The notes under the pieces were generated by a model, which was given only the letters and a program-made list of their open reading frames with translations, did not search any database and was not told the DNA's origin. DNA of 15,065 nt from JBQTKD01 sp052389435 (GTDB taxonomy: Bacteria > Actinomycetota > Actinomycetes > Sporichthyales > Sporichthyaceae), in NCBI GenBank assembly GCA_052389435.1, contig JBQTIB010000185.1:1-15065 (forward strand), in the 5' to 3' direction. Position numbers and translations under genes: made by a program. This document shows positions 1-5,781 of this stretch, one piece after another (position 1 is the stretch's first letter; each line of letters starts with the position of its first letter).

Positions 1-1
1 C

Positions 2-94
2 CTCGTCGCCCTCGTCCGCGCCGGCGCCGTGTTCAAGGACGGCAAGCTCGTCGAACGACCCGACGATCTGACGGACAATCAGGAGGCTGCTTGA
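2..94 (+). CDS. 3' end of an unidentified gene (C-terminal 30 residues)
   Basis: Reading from base 2, the frame is open until TGA at 92-94 and ends in KDGKLVERPDDLTDNQEAA. The rest of the gene lies outside the window. Codon use (mostly C or G in third position) fits real coding sequence. I do not recognise the family. The abrupt change to unrelated HINT/toxin sequence less than 100 bases downstream would fit the tail of a transposase inserted into the toxin array, but no terminal inverted repeat could be tested because the other end is missing. Confidence 0.5.
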   Translation, partial: LVALVRAGAVFKDGKLVERPDDLTDNQEAA

Positions 95-135
95 AACTTC
101 TCATCCACAGGTCTTGACGATTGCTCCAACCTGAT

Positions 136-162
136 CCACGACATGACACCTGCTTGTCGTGG
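136..162. repeat. 8-bp inverted repeat, possible terminator or element end
   Basis: CCACGACA at 136-143 is the exact reverse complement of TGTCGTGG at 155-162, with an 11-nt spacer. It lies 41 bases after the stop of the gene ending at 94 and just before the HINT/toxin remnant. No T-run follows. It could be a stem-loop terminator of actinobacterial type or a subterminal repeat of an inserted element; the sequence does not decide between them. Confidence 0.35.
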
Positions 163-163
163 C

Positions 164-290
164 ACGTGGAGCGCCGGAGGACCTCCAACTGGACCTGCCG
201 TCCTCGTCCACACGAACTGCCAGAGGTCAACTGGGACATCCAGGAGAAGCACATCCTAGGCCACAACCCGTATGGGGCTGGAAAGAGTCA
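164..290 (+). pseudogene. Remnant of HINT-module end plus start of a toxin domain (frameshifted)
   Basis: In frame 2, bases 182-220 encode PPTGPAVLVHTNC, the typical closing stretch of a HINT autoprocessing module (consensus VLVHN, then Cys). It parallels GPVVLVHNTC at 703-735 in the next module. From base 220 the sense continues in frame 1 as PEVNWDIQEKHILGHNPYGA, which looks like the opening of a polymorphic-toxin C-terminal domain. The KHI-G--N-Y pattern resembles the Ntox50 group from memory, which is tentative. The frame change is explained by loss of one base near 220. The domain is cut after about 24 residues, where a new HINT module begins. No start codon or RBS serves it. It is a broken leftover of a toxin C-terminus from a large secreted protein whose body is not here. 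Confidence 0.55.
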
Positions 291-1088
291 ACCTCGGCGG
301 CTACCGGCGTCCTCATGGCCGACGGCACTACCAAGGCGATCTCCGAGATCGAGATCGGCGACGAGGTCCTCGCTGAAGACCCCGAAACCGGGGAACGGGG
401 GCCCCGCAAGGTCACCGCACTATGGGTCCACGACGACGACATGGTTGACCTCGACGTCGACGGCCACGCCCTCACCACCAGGGAGGACCACCCCTTCTGG
501 AACGCCACAGACGGGCAGTGGCAAGAGGCCCAAGACCTCGACGCGGGCGACACATTGCTCACCGCCGACGGCCGTCTCGTCCCGGTCAACGGCCTCCGAG
601 TGGATGCCGAAACCACAGACAAGGCCTACAACCTGACAGTTGACGGCATCCACACCTACTACGTCGTAACCGGGGACGCCAACGCAGTTGGTAAGCCTGC
701 GACCGGACCTGTCGTCCTCGTGCACAACACGTGCGACTTCTCGCTGTTCAGCGGCACCGGCGGCATCCATGGCACCCTCAACGAGGATGGAGTGGTGGAC
801 TTCGCGATTGAGCGTGGCAACTCAGCTATCCCTGGACACCAGATGTTCAACGAGATGATGGATCACTTCGGCGACCGAGTGACGGCTGTCCGGGGCAACT
901 AGACCTACGGCGACAACCTAGCCGCCGTCAACGCTGCCACGGCGCGTGGTGTTCCTCTCGAGCAAGCCGTGATGAGCACGTGGACGGCTGGTCAAGCGGC
1001 GAGTCGAGGCTTCGGAACCGCTTCGGTCACCGCGTCAAGTGGTAGCCCGGGTTCGTACACCTCTTTACAAGTGCTCTTCGGACGGTGA
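291..1088 (+). pseudogene. HINT module plus toxin C-terminal domain, orphan cassette with in-frame TAG
   Basis: Bases 291-735 encode an intein-like HINT module of the polymorphic-toxin type. Its hallmarks are VLMADGTTKAI, IEIGDEVLAEDPETGE, the T..DHPFW block with the conserved His, GIHTYYVV, and a closing VLVHNTC. Such modules normally self-cleave to release the toxin behind them. The nucleophilic Cys expected a few residues before VLMADG is absent (the sequence is STSAATGVLMADG), so the front of the module is lost. Bases 736-1088 encode a toxin-type domain of about 117 codons: DFSLFSGTGGIHG, GHQMFNEMMDHFGDRV, then TAG at 900-902, then TYGDNLAAVN, STWTAGQAASRGFG and YTSLQVLF, with TGA at 1086-1088. 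The flanking text GN-stop-TYGDN suggests a Trp codon TGG changed to TAG. The activity class is not recognised. The stop overlaps the GTG of the immunity-type gene at 1085. Confidence 0.75.
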
Positions 1089-1384
1089 CGACAGTGGGTA
1101 GTTCAGAATTCGATGACCCTCTAATCGACGCACTGCGTCGTGGGGCGTCAGCTGGTATGGCAGGCAGCAGCATGGTGCACCTCATTCAAGCCCGCCGGGG
1201 ACTCCCGGCCGATGCTCGGGTGCAAGTCTTCGCATATCTCAACCGCGCCTTCGCGATTCCCATGGTGACCGTGATGAAGATCGGATCCTGGGTTGGCTTC
1301 GGCGGCGAGGGGGCGATGAGCGACCAAGAAGTCGACGGTCACCTTCAGCCTTCCATTGATGCTTGGCTGGACGAGCACTCCTGA
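1085..1384 (+). CDS. Putative immunity protein, unknown family (99 aa)
   Basis: The GTG start at 1085-1087 overlaps the TGA stop of the toxin cassette (GTGA), the classic layout for a translationally coupled toxin-immunity pair. This overlap is the reason for choosing the start. The product is small, acidic at both ends and without a signal peptide. It has a mildly hydrophobic centre (AIPMVTVMKIGSWVGFGGEG) that looks too short and glycine-rich for a membrane helix. It ends DAWLDEHS. The frame is intact although the toxin in front carries a nonsense codon, so the protein can only be translated by re-initiation or from its own start. I do not recognise the family; the immunity role is inferred from position and size alone. 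A cytosolic inhibitor that binds the adjacent toxin domain would be expected. Confidence 0.6.
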   Translation: MTTVGSSEFDDPLIDALRRGASAGMAGSSMVHLIQARRGLPADARVQVFAYLNRAFAIPMVTVMKIGSWVGFGGEGAMSDQEVDGHLQPSIDAWLDEHS

Positions 1385-1415
1385 CGCGCTCCGGCACCTT
1401 CACCACCGGTACACC

Positions 1416-1543
1416 GATCGCTCATCGCTCTGCGGCTGGATGCTCGAACCGACTGGCACGCGGCAGGTGCGTCCGTCACGGAGGTGCTGGTTCGCCTGCT
1501 CAGGGCCGACGGCGAGAAGTACTGGGAGCGGGCGTCTGCATGA
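1416..1543 (+). pseudogene. Truncated duplicate of the SUKH immunity gene 3' end
   Basis: From 1424 to the TGA at 1541-1543 this encodes 39 residues ending LLRADGEKYWERASA. It is a near-copy of the last 120 bases of the SUKH-like gene (3221-3340), with only four base differences that I count; three change the residue (Pro/Arg, Val/Ala, Tyr/His). Similarity runs past the stop, less exactly, to about 1595 (against 3391), including the shared CATGACGGCATGCGC. Everything upstream of codon 128 of the parent gene is missing, and no start or RBS is present. It is therefore a dead fragment left by duplication or recombination between immunity loci. Confidence 0.85.
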
Positions 1544-1611
1544 CGGCATGCGCCCACTACCGGATCCGCGGCTCGGTTCGCGGGCTTCTGTGGTCAGCGC
1601 GCCCTCGCTGA

Positions 1612-1692
1612 CGGGACTCCATTGTGGTCGTAACGCCGCGATATCACGCCGAGGTGCTGGACAAGTCCTACCACTATGGAGGAAGAGGATGA
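1612..1692 (+). pseudogene. C-terminal stub of a colicin-type HNH nuclease toxin
   Basis: Frame 1 reads RDSIVVVTPRYHAEVLDK and then SYHYGGRG before TGA at 1690-1692. The VVTP-(R/K)-x-H stretch is the closing part of HNH DNase domains of the colicin/pyocin type, where the last His of the metal site sits in VTPKRH. The reading is supported by what follows: an Im9-like immunity gene begins at 1689, overlapping this stop as ATGA. Only 26 codons remain; a TGA at 1609-1611 and the SUKH-derived repeat lie directly upstream, so the bulk of the nuclease has been deleted. It is non-functional as it stands. Confidence 0.65.
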
Positions 1693-1943
1693 TTGACGCG
1701 GAGCGCTCAAAGCTGATCGCCTTGGTGCAGAGGCTGATCGACGCGGACTACGAGACCGAAGCTGAGTCCTCCGCGGATCTGAGGACCTTCAGAGCCGCGG
1801 TCCCGCATCCCGAGGCGGGCGATCTGATCTTCTATCCAGACGTGGAGTTCGACCATGAGCCAACCGCTGCGGAGATCGTCGACCGAGCGCTGGCCTACCG
1901 AGCTACACCTCTAGGCCCTGGACCGGCTGCCACAGCCGAGTGA
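1689..1943 (+). CDS. Colicin E9 Im-like immunity protein (84 aa)
   Basis: The ATG at 1689 has a strong GGAGG at 1678-1682 six bases upstream, and overlaps the stop of the HNH toxin stub by ATGA. The 84-aa product matches the layout of the Im2/Im7/Im8/Im9 family (usually about 85-87 aa): an N-terminal helix (ERSKLIALVQRLIDAD), an acidic specificity region (YETEAESSADLRTF), the signature HPEAGDLIFYPD corresponding to HP--DLIYYP in Im9, and a final helix (PTAAEIVDRALAYR). In Im9 two Tyr residues in DLIYYP contact the nuclease; here they are Phe and Tyr. It should bind and block an HNH DNase at its exosite in the cytoplasm. The partner nuclease is reduced to a stub, so the gene is an orphan that may still guard against the same toxin from neighbours. 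Confidence 0.85.
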   Translation: MIDAERSKLIALVQRLIDADYETEAESSADLRTFRAAVPHPEAGDLIFYPDVEFDHEPTAAEIVDRALAYRATPLGPGPAATAE

Positions 1944-1944
1944 G

Positions 1945-2145
1945 TTCTCGTCAAGTGATTTGGCCCCACCGCGGTCAGGCGGAGTCCAGCCTGCCGTCGC
2001 GGGGTCAATTCTGGAGGACTGGTTCCACCACACCGCGATCGTGCGCGACGGAAGGGTGTAGGACCAGTGGCACCAGGACGGGATCGACATTCACTCGTTC
2101 AAGTCCAAATTCGACCTTGGAGACGACATTGACTTCGGCTTCTGA
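1945..2145 (+). pseudogene. C-terminal stub of a third toxin domain, in-frame TAG
   Basis: Frame 1 encodes a recognisably toxin-like tail: SILEDWFHHTAIVRDGRV, then TAG at 2059-2061, then DQWHQDGIDIHSF, KSKFDLGDDIDFGF and TGA at 2143-2145. The HTAIVRDGRV-(Y/F)-D pattern is seen near the catalytic His of papain-fold and related toxin domains. That assignment is tentative, and the catalytic Cys region would lie upstream, where nothing matching was seen. The TAG falls where an aromatic residue would be expected, so a single-base change is plausible. An immunity-type gene starts inside its last codons at 2129. No start codon or RBS is evident; it is a fragment. Confidence 0.55.
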
Positions 2146-2494
2146 CAGTGACATCTCAGGCGGGCTGGAAGCGGCCCTCCCGAGGTTGCGTCAGTGGCTC
2201 GGTGTCTATGTGCCAGCGGCGTCGTACCTCACCGCATGCGCGTTCATCGCGGGGTACGACGCAGCCAACGGAGATCCCGACCTGGTCGGCTTCAGTAAGT
2301 GGATGCGCGAGCGAGGCAAATCGCGTCCTGAGTTGCACTGGCCGTGGCTCGTCCTCTGCGAGTTGTACCCGAAGGACGATCTCCGGGATCCACGTCATCT
2401 CACCGAGGTGCAGGACGCGGAAGCGCTAGTTGTCTTGTTCGACCTGCTGACCGAGCATTTTGCAGTCCGGCGGGAATCCTCGACGGGAGCGTGA
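2129..2494 (+). CDS. Putative immunity protein, unknown family (121 aa)
   Basis: I place the start at TTG 2129, which has GGAGA at 2119-2123 five bases upstream and overlaps the end of the toxin stub by 17 bases, as coupled immunity genes do. From there the product is MTSASDSDISGGLEAALPRL followed by a mainly helical protein: RQWLGVYVPAASYLTACAFI, FSKWMRERGKSRPELHWPW, LVLCELYPKDD and AEALVVLFDLLTEHF. The upstream extension in the same frame to 1940 is the toxin stub read out of frame and is excluded. There is no signal peptide and no membrane segment that is convincing. I do not recognise the family. The frame is intact, unlike the toxin in front. The immunity role is an inference from location. 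Confidence 0.6.
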   Translation: MTSASDSDISGGLEAALPRLRQWLGVYVPAASYLTACAFIAGYDAANGDPDLVGFSKWMRERGKSRPELHWPWLVLCELYPKDDLRDPRHLTEVQDAEALVVLFDLLTEHFAVRRESSTGA

Positions 2495-2836
2495 TTCCGC
2501 ACAACCCATGGGCGTCGAGTAGCGGCGTTCCGCGGACGCCCCTCCACGCCTACTACGTCCTCCCCTCGATTGCTAACGGCGTCGCAGGTGTGGCCACTGC
2601 AGCGGCCCTCGTTCGCAGCACCAGCGCTTCCCCGCCGTTCTGGACGGCGGGATCCTCACACCTCCGACGCCCGAGGGGGCGCGGGAGGTCGCGGCTATTC
2701 GACGCCCGACGCCGGATCGGCCGAGCACAACATTCACACCAGGCCCCGCGAGTACGGCGGCACGAGCAGCTTCGACAAGTGCCAGTCCCGCGGACTGTTA
2801 ATCAGCAAGAGTTCAATGCGTGGTGGAGGGATTACT
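2495..2836. other. 342-bp gap without a convincing gene
   Basis: All three forward frames are partly open because of high GC, but none reads as a whole protein. A short frame-1 stretch near 2773-2850 (VPRTVNQQEFNAWWRDYYAD) has the flavour of a toxin-domain opening and runs into the SUKH gene start out of frame. It might be a fourth decayed toxin, but the support is thin. No hairpin terminator or insertion-sequence end was recognised. Confidence 0.4.
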
Positions 2837-3340
2837 ATGCAGACGCTGGAAGAAGTCTTCGCCTCCCTCACGGCATGGGAGCAGCCCCCCGGCGGCGCGA
2901 ACCCGTTTAGACTCGCGTGCCGCGCCGAGGGCGGCGCCGACAGCCACGAGATCGAGTCAGCGGCCTGGCGAGGAACCGATCATGCGGAGCTGCGGGCGCT
3001 GTGGTCCGCCAGCCGTGAGGCCTGGCTCTTCGAGGACGTTGAGTACGGCCAATGGGGACTCCACGTCCTCAACCCGGCCGCCAGCGCTTCGCGCACGGCG
3101 GTCGAGCGCGCAGGCCGGCCCGGCGAGCTTCGCGCCGACGATGTCGTCGTCGGCGAGTTTCTCGGCGATTCTGAGTTGCTTGTTTACGCACCGTCCGAAG
3201 CGGGCGAACGGAGATGGCTCATCGCTCTGCCGCTGGATGTTCGAACCGACTGGTACGCGGCAGGTGCGTCCGTGACGGAGGTGCTGGTTCGCCTGCTCAG
3301 GGCCGACGGCGAGAAGTACTGGGAGCGGGCGTCTGCATGA
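2837..3340 (+). CDS. SUKH (SMI1/KNR4)-like immunity protein (167 aa)
   Basis: The ATG at 2837 has GGAGGG at 2825-2830 with a six-base gap, which fixes the start against the longer open frame from 2570. The product has the general plan of SUKH-superfamily proteins: an N-terminal helical part, then GQWGLHVLNP (71-80), VVGEFLGDSELLVYAP (104-119), RRWLIALPLD (125-134), and a C-terminal helix ending GEKYWERASA (158-167). GEFLGDSELL and the closing YWE are typical of this superfamily, whose bacterial members usually act as immunity proteins for contact-dependent and polymorphic toxins. It sits at the end of the toxin array with no toxin end directly in front. A truncated duplicate lies at 1416-1543. 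The SUKH assignment rests on motif resemblance; the exact subfamily is unclear. Confidence 0.7.
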   Translation: MQTLEEVFASLTAWEQPPGGANPFRLACRAEGGADSHEIESAAWRGTDHAELRALWSASREAWLFEDVEYGQWGLHVLNPAASASRTAVERAGRPGELRADDVVVGEFLGDSELLVYAPSEAGERRWLIALPLDVRTDWYAAGASVTEVLVRLLRADGEKYWERASA

Positions 3341-3462
3341 CGGCATGCGCTCACGGCCGCCGCGGGCTCAGTTCGCAAGCTTCTGTGGTCCGAGGCTCCC
3401 CTGAGTGCGCGAGTTTTCGTACACCGGTGCAACTCCGCATGAACTCCGAGTTTGCCGACGCG

Positions 3463-3477
3463 CTGGGGTCGCCCCAG
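3463..3477. terminator. Possible bidirectional terminator between convergent genes
   Basis: CTGGGG (3463-3468) and CCCCAG (3472-3477) form a 6-bp stem with a TCG loop. It lies between the SUKH gene (ending 3340, plus strand) and the Nudix gene (ending 3565, minus strand), where both transcripts should stop. There is no T-run, and a short GC stem arises often by chance here, so support is weak. Confidence 0.25.
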
Positions 3478-3564
3478 GGCTTGCCTCGCCGTCGTGTTGG
3501 CCCGCGCGCGGCGTCGTAGCGAGCGTCGACGCCCGGGACCTCGCACCCATCGCGTCGGCTGCGA

Positions 3565-4044
3565 TCAGCCGATGTGCGGCCACCGGGCGGGGCCGGCGAG
3601 GTAGTCGTCGATCCGCTGTCGCATTGACGGGTGGAACGCGTAGCCGCCCAGGCTCGCCACTGCGGCCCACTCGACCGACGTCGACTCGTTGCTCGTACGG
3701 ATCTCGCCGCCCACGGCCCGCGCGGTGAGCACGATGGAGAACTCCTGCCTGACCTCGTCGTTGCTCGTGTAGTGCAGGACGTGGCGCGGGTTCGTGTAGA
3801 TGCCCACCAGACCGTCGATCTCGCAGCGGATGCCGGTCTCCTCCTCGACCTCGCGGACAGCCGCCTGGGACAGCGATTCGCCGACGTCGATGGCTCCGCC
3901 GGGTATCGCCCAGTTGCCGTTGTCGCTGCGGCGCATCAGCAGTAGACGACCCCCGGCGTCGACGACTGCGACGTTGACCGACGGCACGATGCTGTTTGCG
4001 GCCGGCGCGTTCGGGTCGTTCAGGTAGTCGATGCGGCTTGCCAC
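3565..4044 (-). CDS. Nudix hydrolase (159 aa)
   Basis: The product carries a complete Nudix box at residues 50-72, GAIDVGESLSQAAV followed by REVEEETGI. It fits GX5EX7REUXEEXGU exactly, with Gly50, Glu56, Arg64, Glu65, Glu68 and Glu69 in place; these hold the metal and catalyse hydrolysis of a nucleoside diphosphate linked to another moiety. The strand before the box (VNVAVVDAGGRLLLMRR) and the length of about 160 aa are normal for small cytosolic Nudix enzymes. The substrate cannot be read from the sequence. The start is GTG at 4042-4044, with GAGGAGG (complement of 4054-4060) about nine bases upstream, lying inside the end of the preceding regulator gene. Only four bases separate the two genes, so they are co-transcribed and the regulator probably governs its expression. 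Confidence 0.93.
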   Translation of the reverse strand: MASRIDYLNDPNAPAANSIVPSVNVAVVDAGGRLLLMRRSDNGNWAIPGGAIDVGESLSQAAVREVEEETGIRCEIDGLVGIYTNPRHVLHYTSNDEVRQEFSIVLTARAVGGEIRTSNESTSVEWAAVASLGGYAFHPSMRQRIDDYLAGPARWPHIG

Positions 4045-4048
4045 TTCG

Positions 4049-4855
4049 CTATGCCTCCTCGGTCGGCCAAGCGGGTCGGGCGTTGGCCCACACGTTGGCG
4101 AAGCTGTCGGTGTAGGTCTCGAACAGGGCTCCCGCCTGAAGCCGCCTCAGATGTAGCACGGGTGCGTGGGCGGCCGGATACCCGTACACGTGGGCGTTCA
4201 CGAGCAGTTGATCGTCGAACCGGTACATGGAGTTGTAGAGGGTGGTCGAGTGCAGGCGCACTCCGACGTTCGAGAACCCGGCCAGCTCGCGGTAGTGCAC
4301 CAGCACGTTGCGGATCTTTCCGGCCATCGCGTCACCGATGCCCTCTTCGGCGCCGCGTTGCGCCACCTGGGGCGACTCCGGATCGCCCAGCAGGATCCGC
4401 ACTCGCGCCCCCTCGGACGCTTTCCGCGCCAAGAGTTTGCTGAGCCGCGGGTTCTGGTCCGGTAACCACATGCCGGAGTACACGAGGACGTCGACCGAGC
4501 GTGCGGCGTCCGCCAGGAGTTGCTGCCACAGGTTCAGGGGAACGCTCGCGCGGTGCGGGTAGACCCGGACCACCTCCGATTCGGTCACCGAATCCAACTG
4601 ACTGGGCGTCAGGGCATCAGGCCACAGGTACGCCTCGCTCTGCCCGACCATCGTCGCGACCTGCCGTCGGTGCCGCGGATAGGGCACCCGACCGAGGGTT
4701 ATCCACCGCTCGACGGTCTTACGGTCGACCCCCAGCGAGCACGCCACGTCGAGCGTTGTCAGCGACCCCGCCAACAACGCATCGCGCAGGCGCTCGTTGG
4801 TGCTCGCCACAGGTAACTCCAACCGCCAAGGGACGTCTGACGCTAACGCAGACAT
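4049..4855 (-). CDS. HTH regulator fused to a phospholipase D-like (DUF5919-type) domain (268 aa)
   Basis: The N-terminal part (about residues 18-80) is a helix-turn-helix of XRE character: NERLRDALLAG, LTTLDVACSLGVDRKTVERW, PYPRHRRQVATMVGQSEAYLWPD. The C-terminal part (about 105-265) is the phospholipase D-like fold often attached to such HTH domains in actinobacteria: VDVLVYSGMWLPDQNP, GARVRILLGDPES, LYNSMYRFDDQLLVNAHVYG, APVLHLRRLQAGALFETY. The HxK catalytic pair of true phospholipases is not evident, so it probably senses a ligand rather than cutting lipid. I chose ATG 4855 because the HTH begins soon after it; the frame stays open to 5209 but that stretch is the reverse of the divergent HTH gene. 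It is transcribed with the Nudix gene and probably controls that pair. Confidence 0.85.
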   Translation of the reverse strand: MSALASDVPWRLELPVASTNERLRDALLAGSLTTLDVACSLGVDRKTVERWITLGRVPYPRHRRQVATMVGQSEAYLWPDALTPSQLDSVTESEVVRVYPHRASVPLNLWQQLLADAARSVDVLVYSGMWLPDQNPRLSKLLARKASEGARVRILLGDPESPQVAQRGAEEGIGDAMAGKIRNVLVHYRELAGFSNVGVRLHSTTLYNSMYRFDDQLLVNAHVYGYPAAHAPVLHLRRLQAGALFETYTDSFANVWANARPAWPTEEA

Positions 4856-4885
4856 CCCAAGACGTCCCGATTTCGTGGTGATCAC
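4830..4885. promoter_or_regulatory. Operator-like repeats at the regulator start and divergent promoter region
   Basis: GGGACGTCT (4830-4838) is the exact reverse complement of AGACGTCCC (4860-4868). A third related half-site, AGACATCCC (4850-4858), stands exactly 10 bp, one helical turn, from the last. A separate palindrome GTGATCAC lies at 4878-4885. The cluster covers the start codon (4853-4855) of the HTH/DUF5919 regulator and the beginning of the 102-bp gap to the divergent conjugation operon. Autoregulation by the regulator is the natural reading. Two half-sites lie at or inside the coding start, so chance cannot be excluded. Confidence 0.4.
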
Positions 4886-4957
4886 GTCCTTCGTGCTCGA
4901 CGAGTGTCTTCCACGTCGAGCGGCGACCCCGCCGTCGACGATGGAGAGGACGACCCG

Positions 4958-5233
4958 ATGCCGACGCAACCCACCGGAATCGCGAACCAGCAAGGCAAAT
5001 CCCCCCAAACGAGGCGCTCGCCCGCACCCGACGGCTCGTCGTTCCTTAGCGTCGCCGCCGCCGCACGAATGCTCGGCGTCTCGTGGATGACGGTCCATCG
5101 CGCCATCCAGGACGGACAGATCGCGGCCATCCGGATCCGCGGTCGCGTCATCGTTCCCCTGGCGGCCATCCAGGACCTTGCCGACACCGCCATGACCGAC
5201 CGGGCCCACGGCGGACTCGGGGGTACCCGATGA
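4958..5233 (+). CDS. Excisionase/MerR-type helix-turn-helix protein (91 aa)
   Basis: The ATG at 4958 is preceded by GGAGAGG (4943-4949) at eight bases, preferred over the GTG at 4904, which has no such site. After a disordered, proline-rich front (residues 1-28), the protein has a compact excisionase-family DNA-binding domain: FLSVAAAARMLGVSWMTVHR, AIQDGQIAAIRIRGRVIVPLAAI. The L-V--AA-MLGVS--TV-R pattern and the beta hairpin with RIRGR are the standard winged HTH of excisionase and BldC-like proteins. It ends overlapping the next gene (ATGA at 5230-5233), so it is the first gene of the conjugation operon. It may be the operon's regulator or a true excisionase. No integrase is in the window, so the second role cannot be judged. 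Confidence 0.8.
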   Translation: MPTQPTGIANQQGKSPQTRRSPAPDGSSFLSVAAAARMLGVSWMTVHRAIQDGQIAAIRIRGRVIVPLAAIQDLADTAMTDRAHGGLGGTR

Positions 5234-5781
5234 GACCGATCGTCGCCGTGGACGACGCCTTCGACCGGGACTACGCCTCCGACGGGATCTCCCGCTTCGG
5301 TTCCTACGTCCGCCAGCGCGCCCACCTGCTCGTCGACGACTGGGAACCGCTCAGCCCCGTCACCTTCGCGGTCACCGTCTGGACCATCGCCAGCGGACCG
5401 ATGATGAGCCCCGGCTACGTCCGCACTCGCCCCACCGTGCGCGGCGTGAACTGCCGCCACGCGGACGAACCGGGCTGGCTGCTGGCCGAGGTGGCGGTGG
5501 CGCTGCCTTGGCCGAGCGATCTGCGAGACGGCGCCGACCCGCAGGGCTGGGCCGTTGGAGGGCCGAGCCACGCGGACGAGCGCCGCCCTGCGCTCCTCGT
5601 CGACGGCCGGATTCGTATCCCGATCTCGCAAGACGAGCTTCCACGCCCGTCCCGCTTTGCCGCGCTCGACGTCTCCATCGCCAAACGGGCCGTCGCCGTC
5701 GTCTGCGACCGCGTCAACGCGCACGCCGGTCCCGTCCTCGCCCGCCTGCACTCCACCGACTCGAACGGAGTGCTCTTGTGA
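5230..5781 (+). CDS. Conserved-looking protein of unknown function in the conjugation operon (183 aa)
   Basis: ATG 5230 overlaps the stop of the HTH gene (ATGA) and the gene ends in GTGA shared with the next one, so it is a coupled middle gene of the operon. The protein starts MRPIVAVDDAFDRDYASDG and contains FGSYVRQRAHLLVDDWEP, TFAVTVWTIASGPMMSPGY, EPGWLLAEVAVALPWPSDL and SIAKRAVAVVCDRVNAHAG. It has no signal peptide, no clear membrane segment and no cysteine cluster; Trp and Pro are frequent. I do not recognise the family. Its place between a DNA-binding protein and a putative zinc protein, upstream of the coupling ATPase, suggests an accessory or regulatory role in transfer, but nothing in the sequence shows a reaction. 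Confidence 0.7.
   Translation: MRPIVAVDDAFDRDYASDGISRFGSYVRQRAHLLVDDWEPLSPVTFAVTVWTIASGPMMSPGYVRTRPTVRGVNCRHADEPGWLLAEVAVALPWPSDLRDGADPQGWAVGGPSHADERRPALLVDGRIRIPISQDELPRPSRFAALDVSIAKRAVAVVCDRVNAHAGPVLARLHSTDSNGVLL

Noticed and set aside
2344..2910. 188-codon open frame after the third immunity gene
   Set aside because: It begins inside the 121-aa immunity gene in another frame and ends inside the SUKH gene. Only a short stretch near 2773-2850 looks at all protein-like.
4856..5209. N-terminal extension of the HTH/DUF5919 regulator to 5209
   Set aside because: The stretch overlaps the divergent HTH gene on the opposite strand, resembles no domain, and the HTH domain begins just after the Met at 4855.
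4958..5233. Firm call of the HTH protein as Xis with a nearby integrase and att sites
   Set aside because: The domain fits, but no integrase or paired direct repeats are present in the window, so integrative behaviour cannot be claimed.
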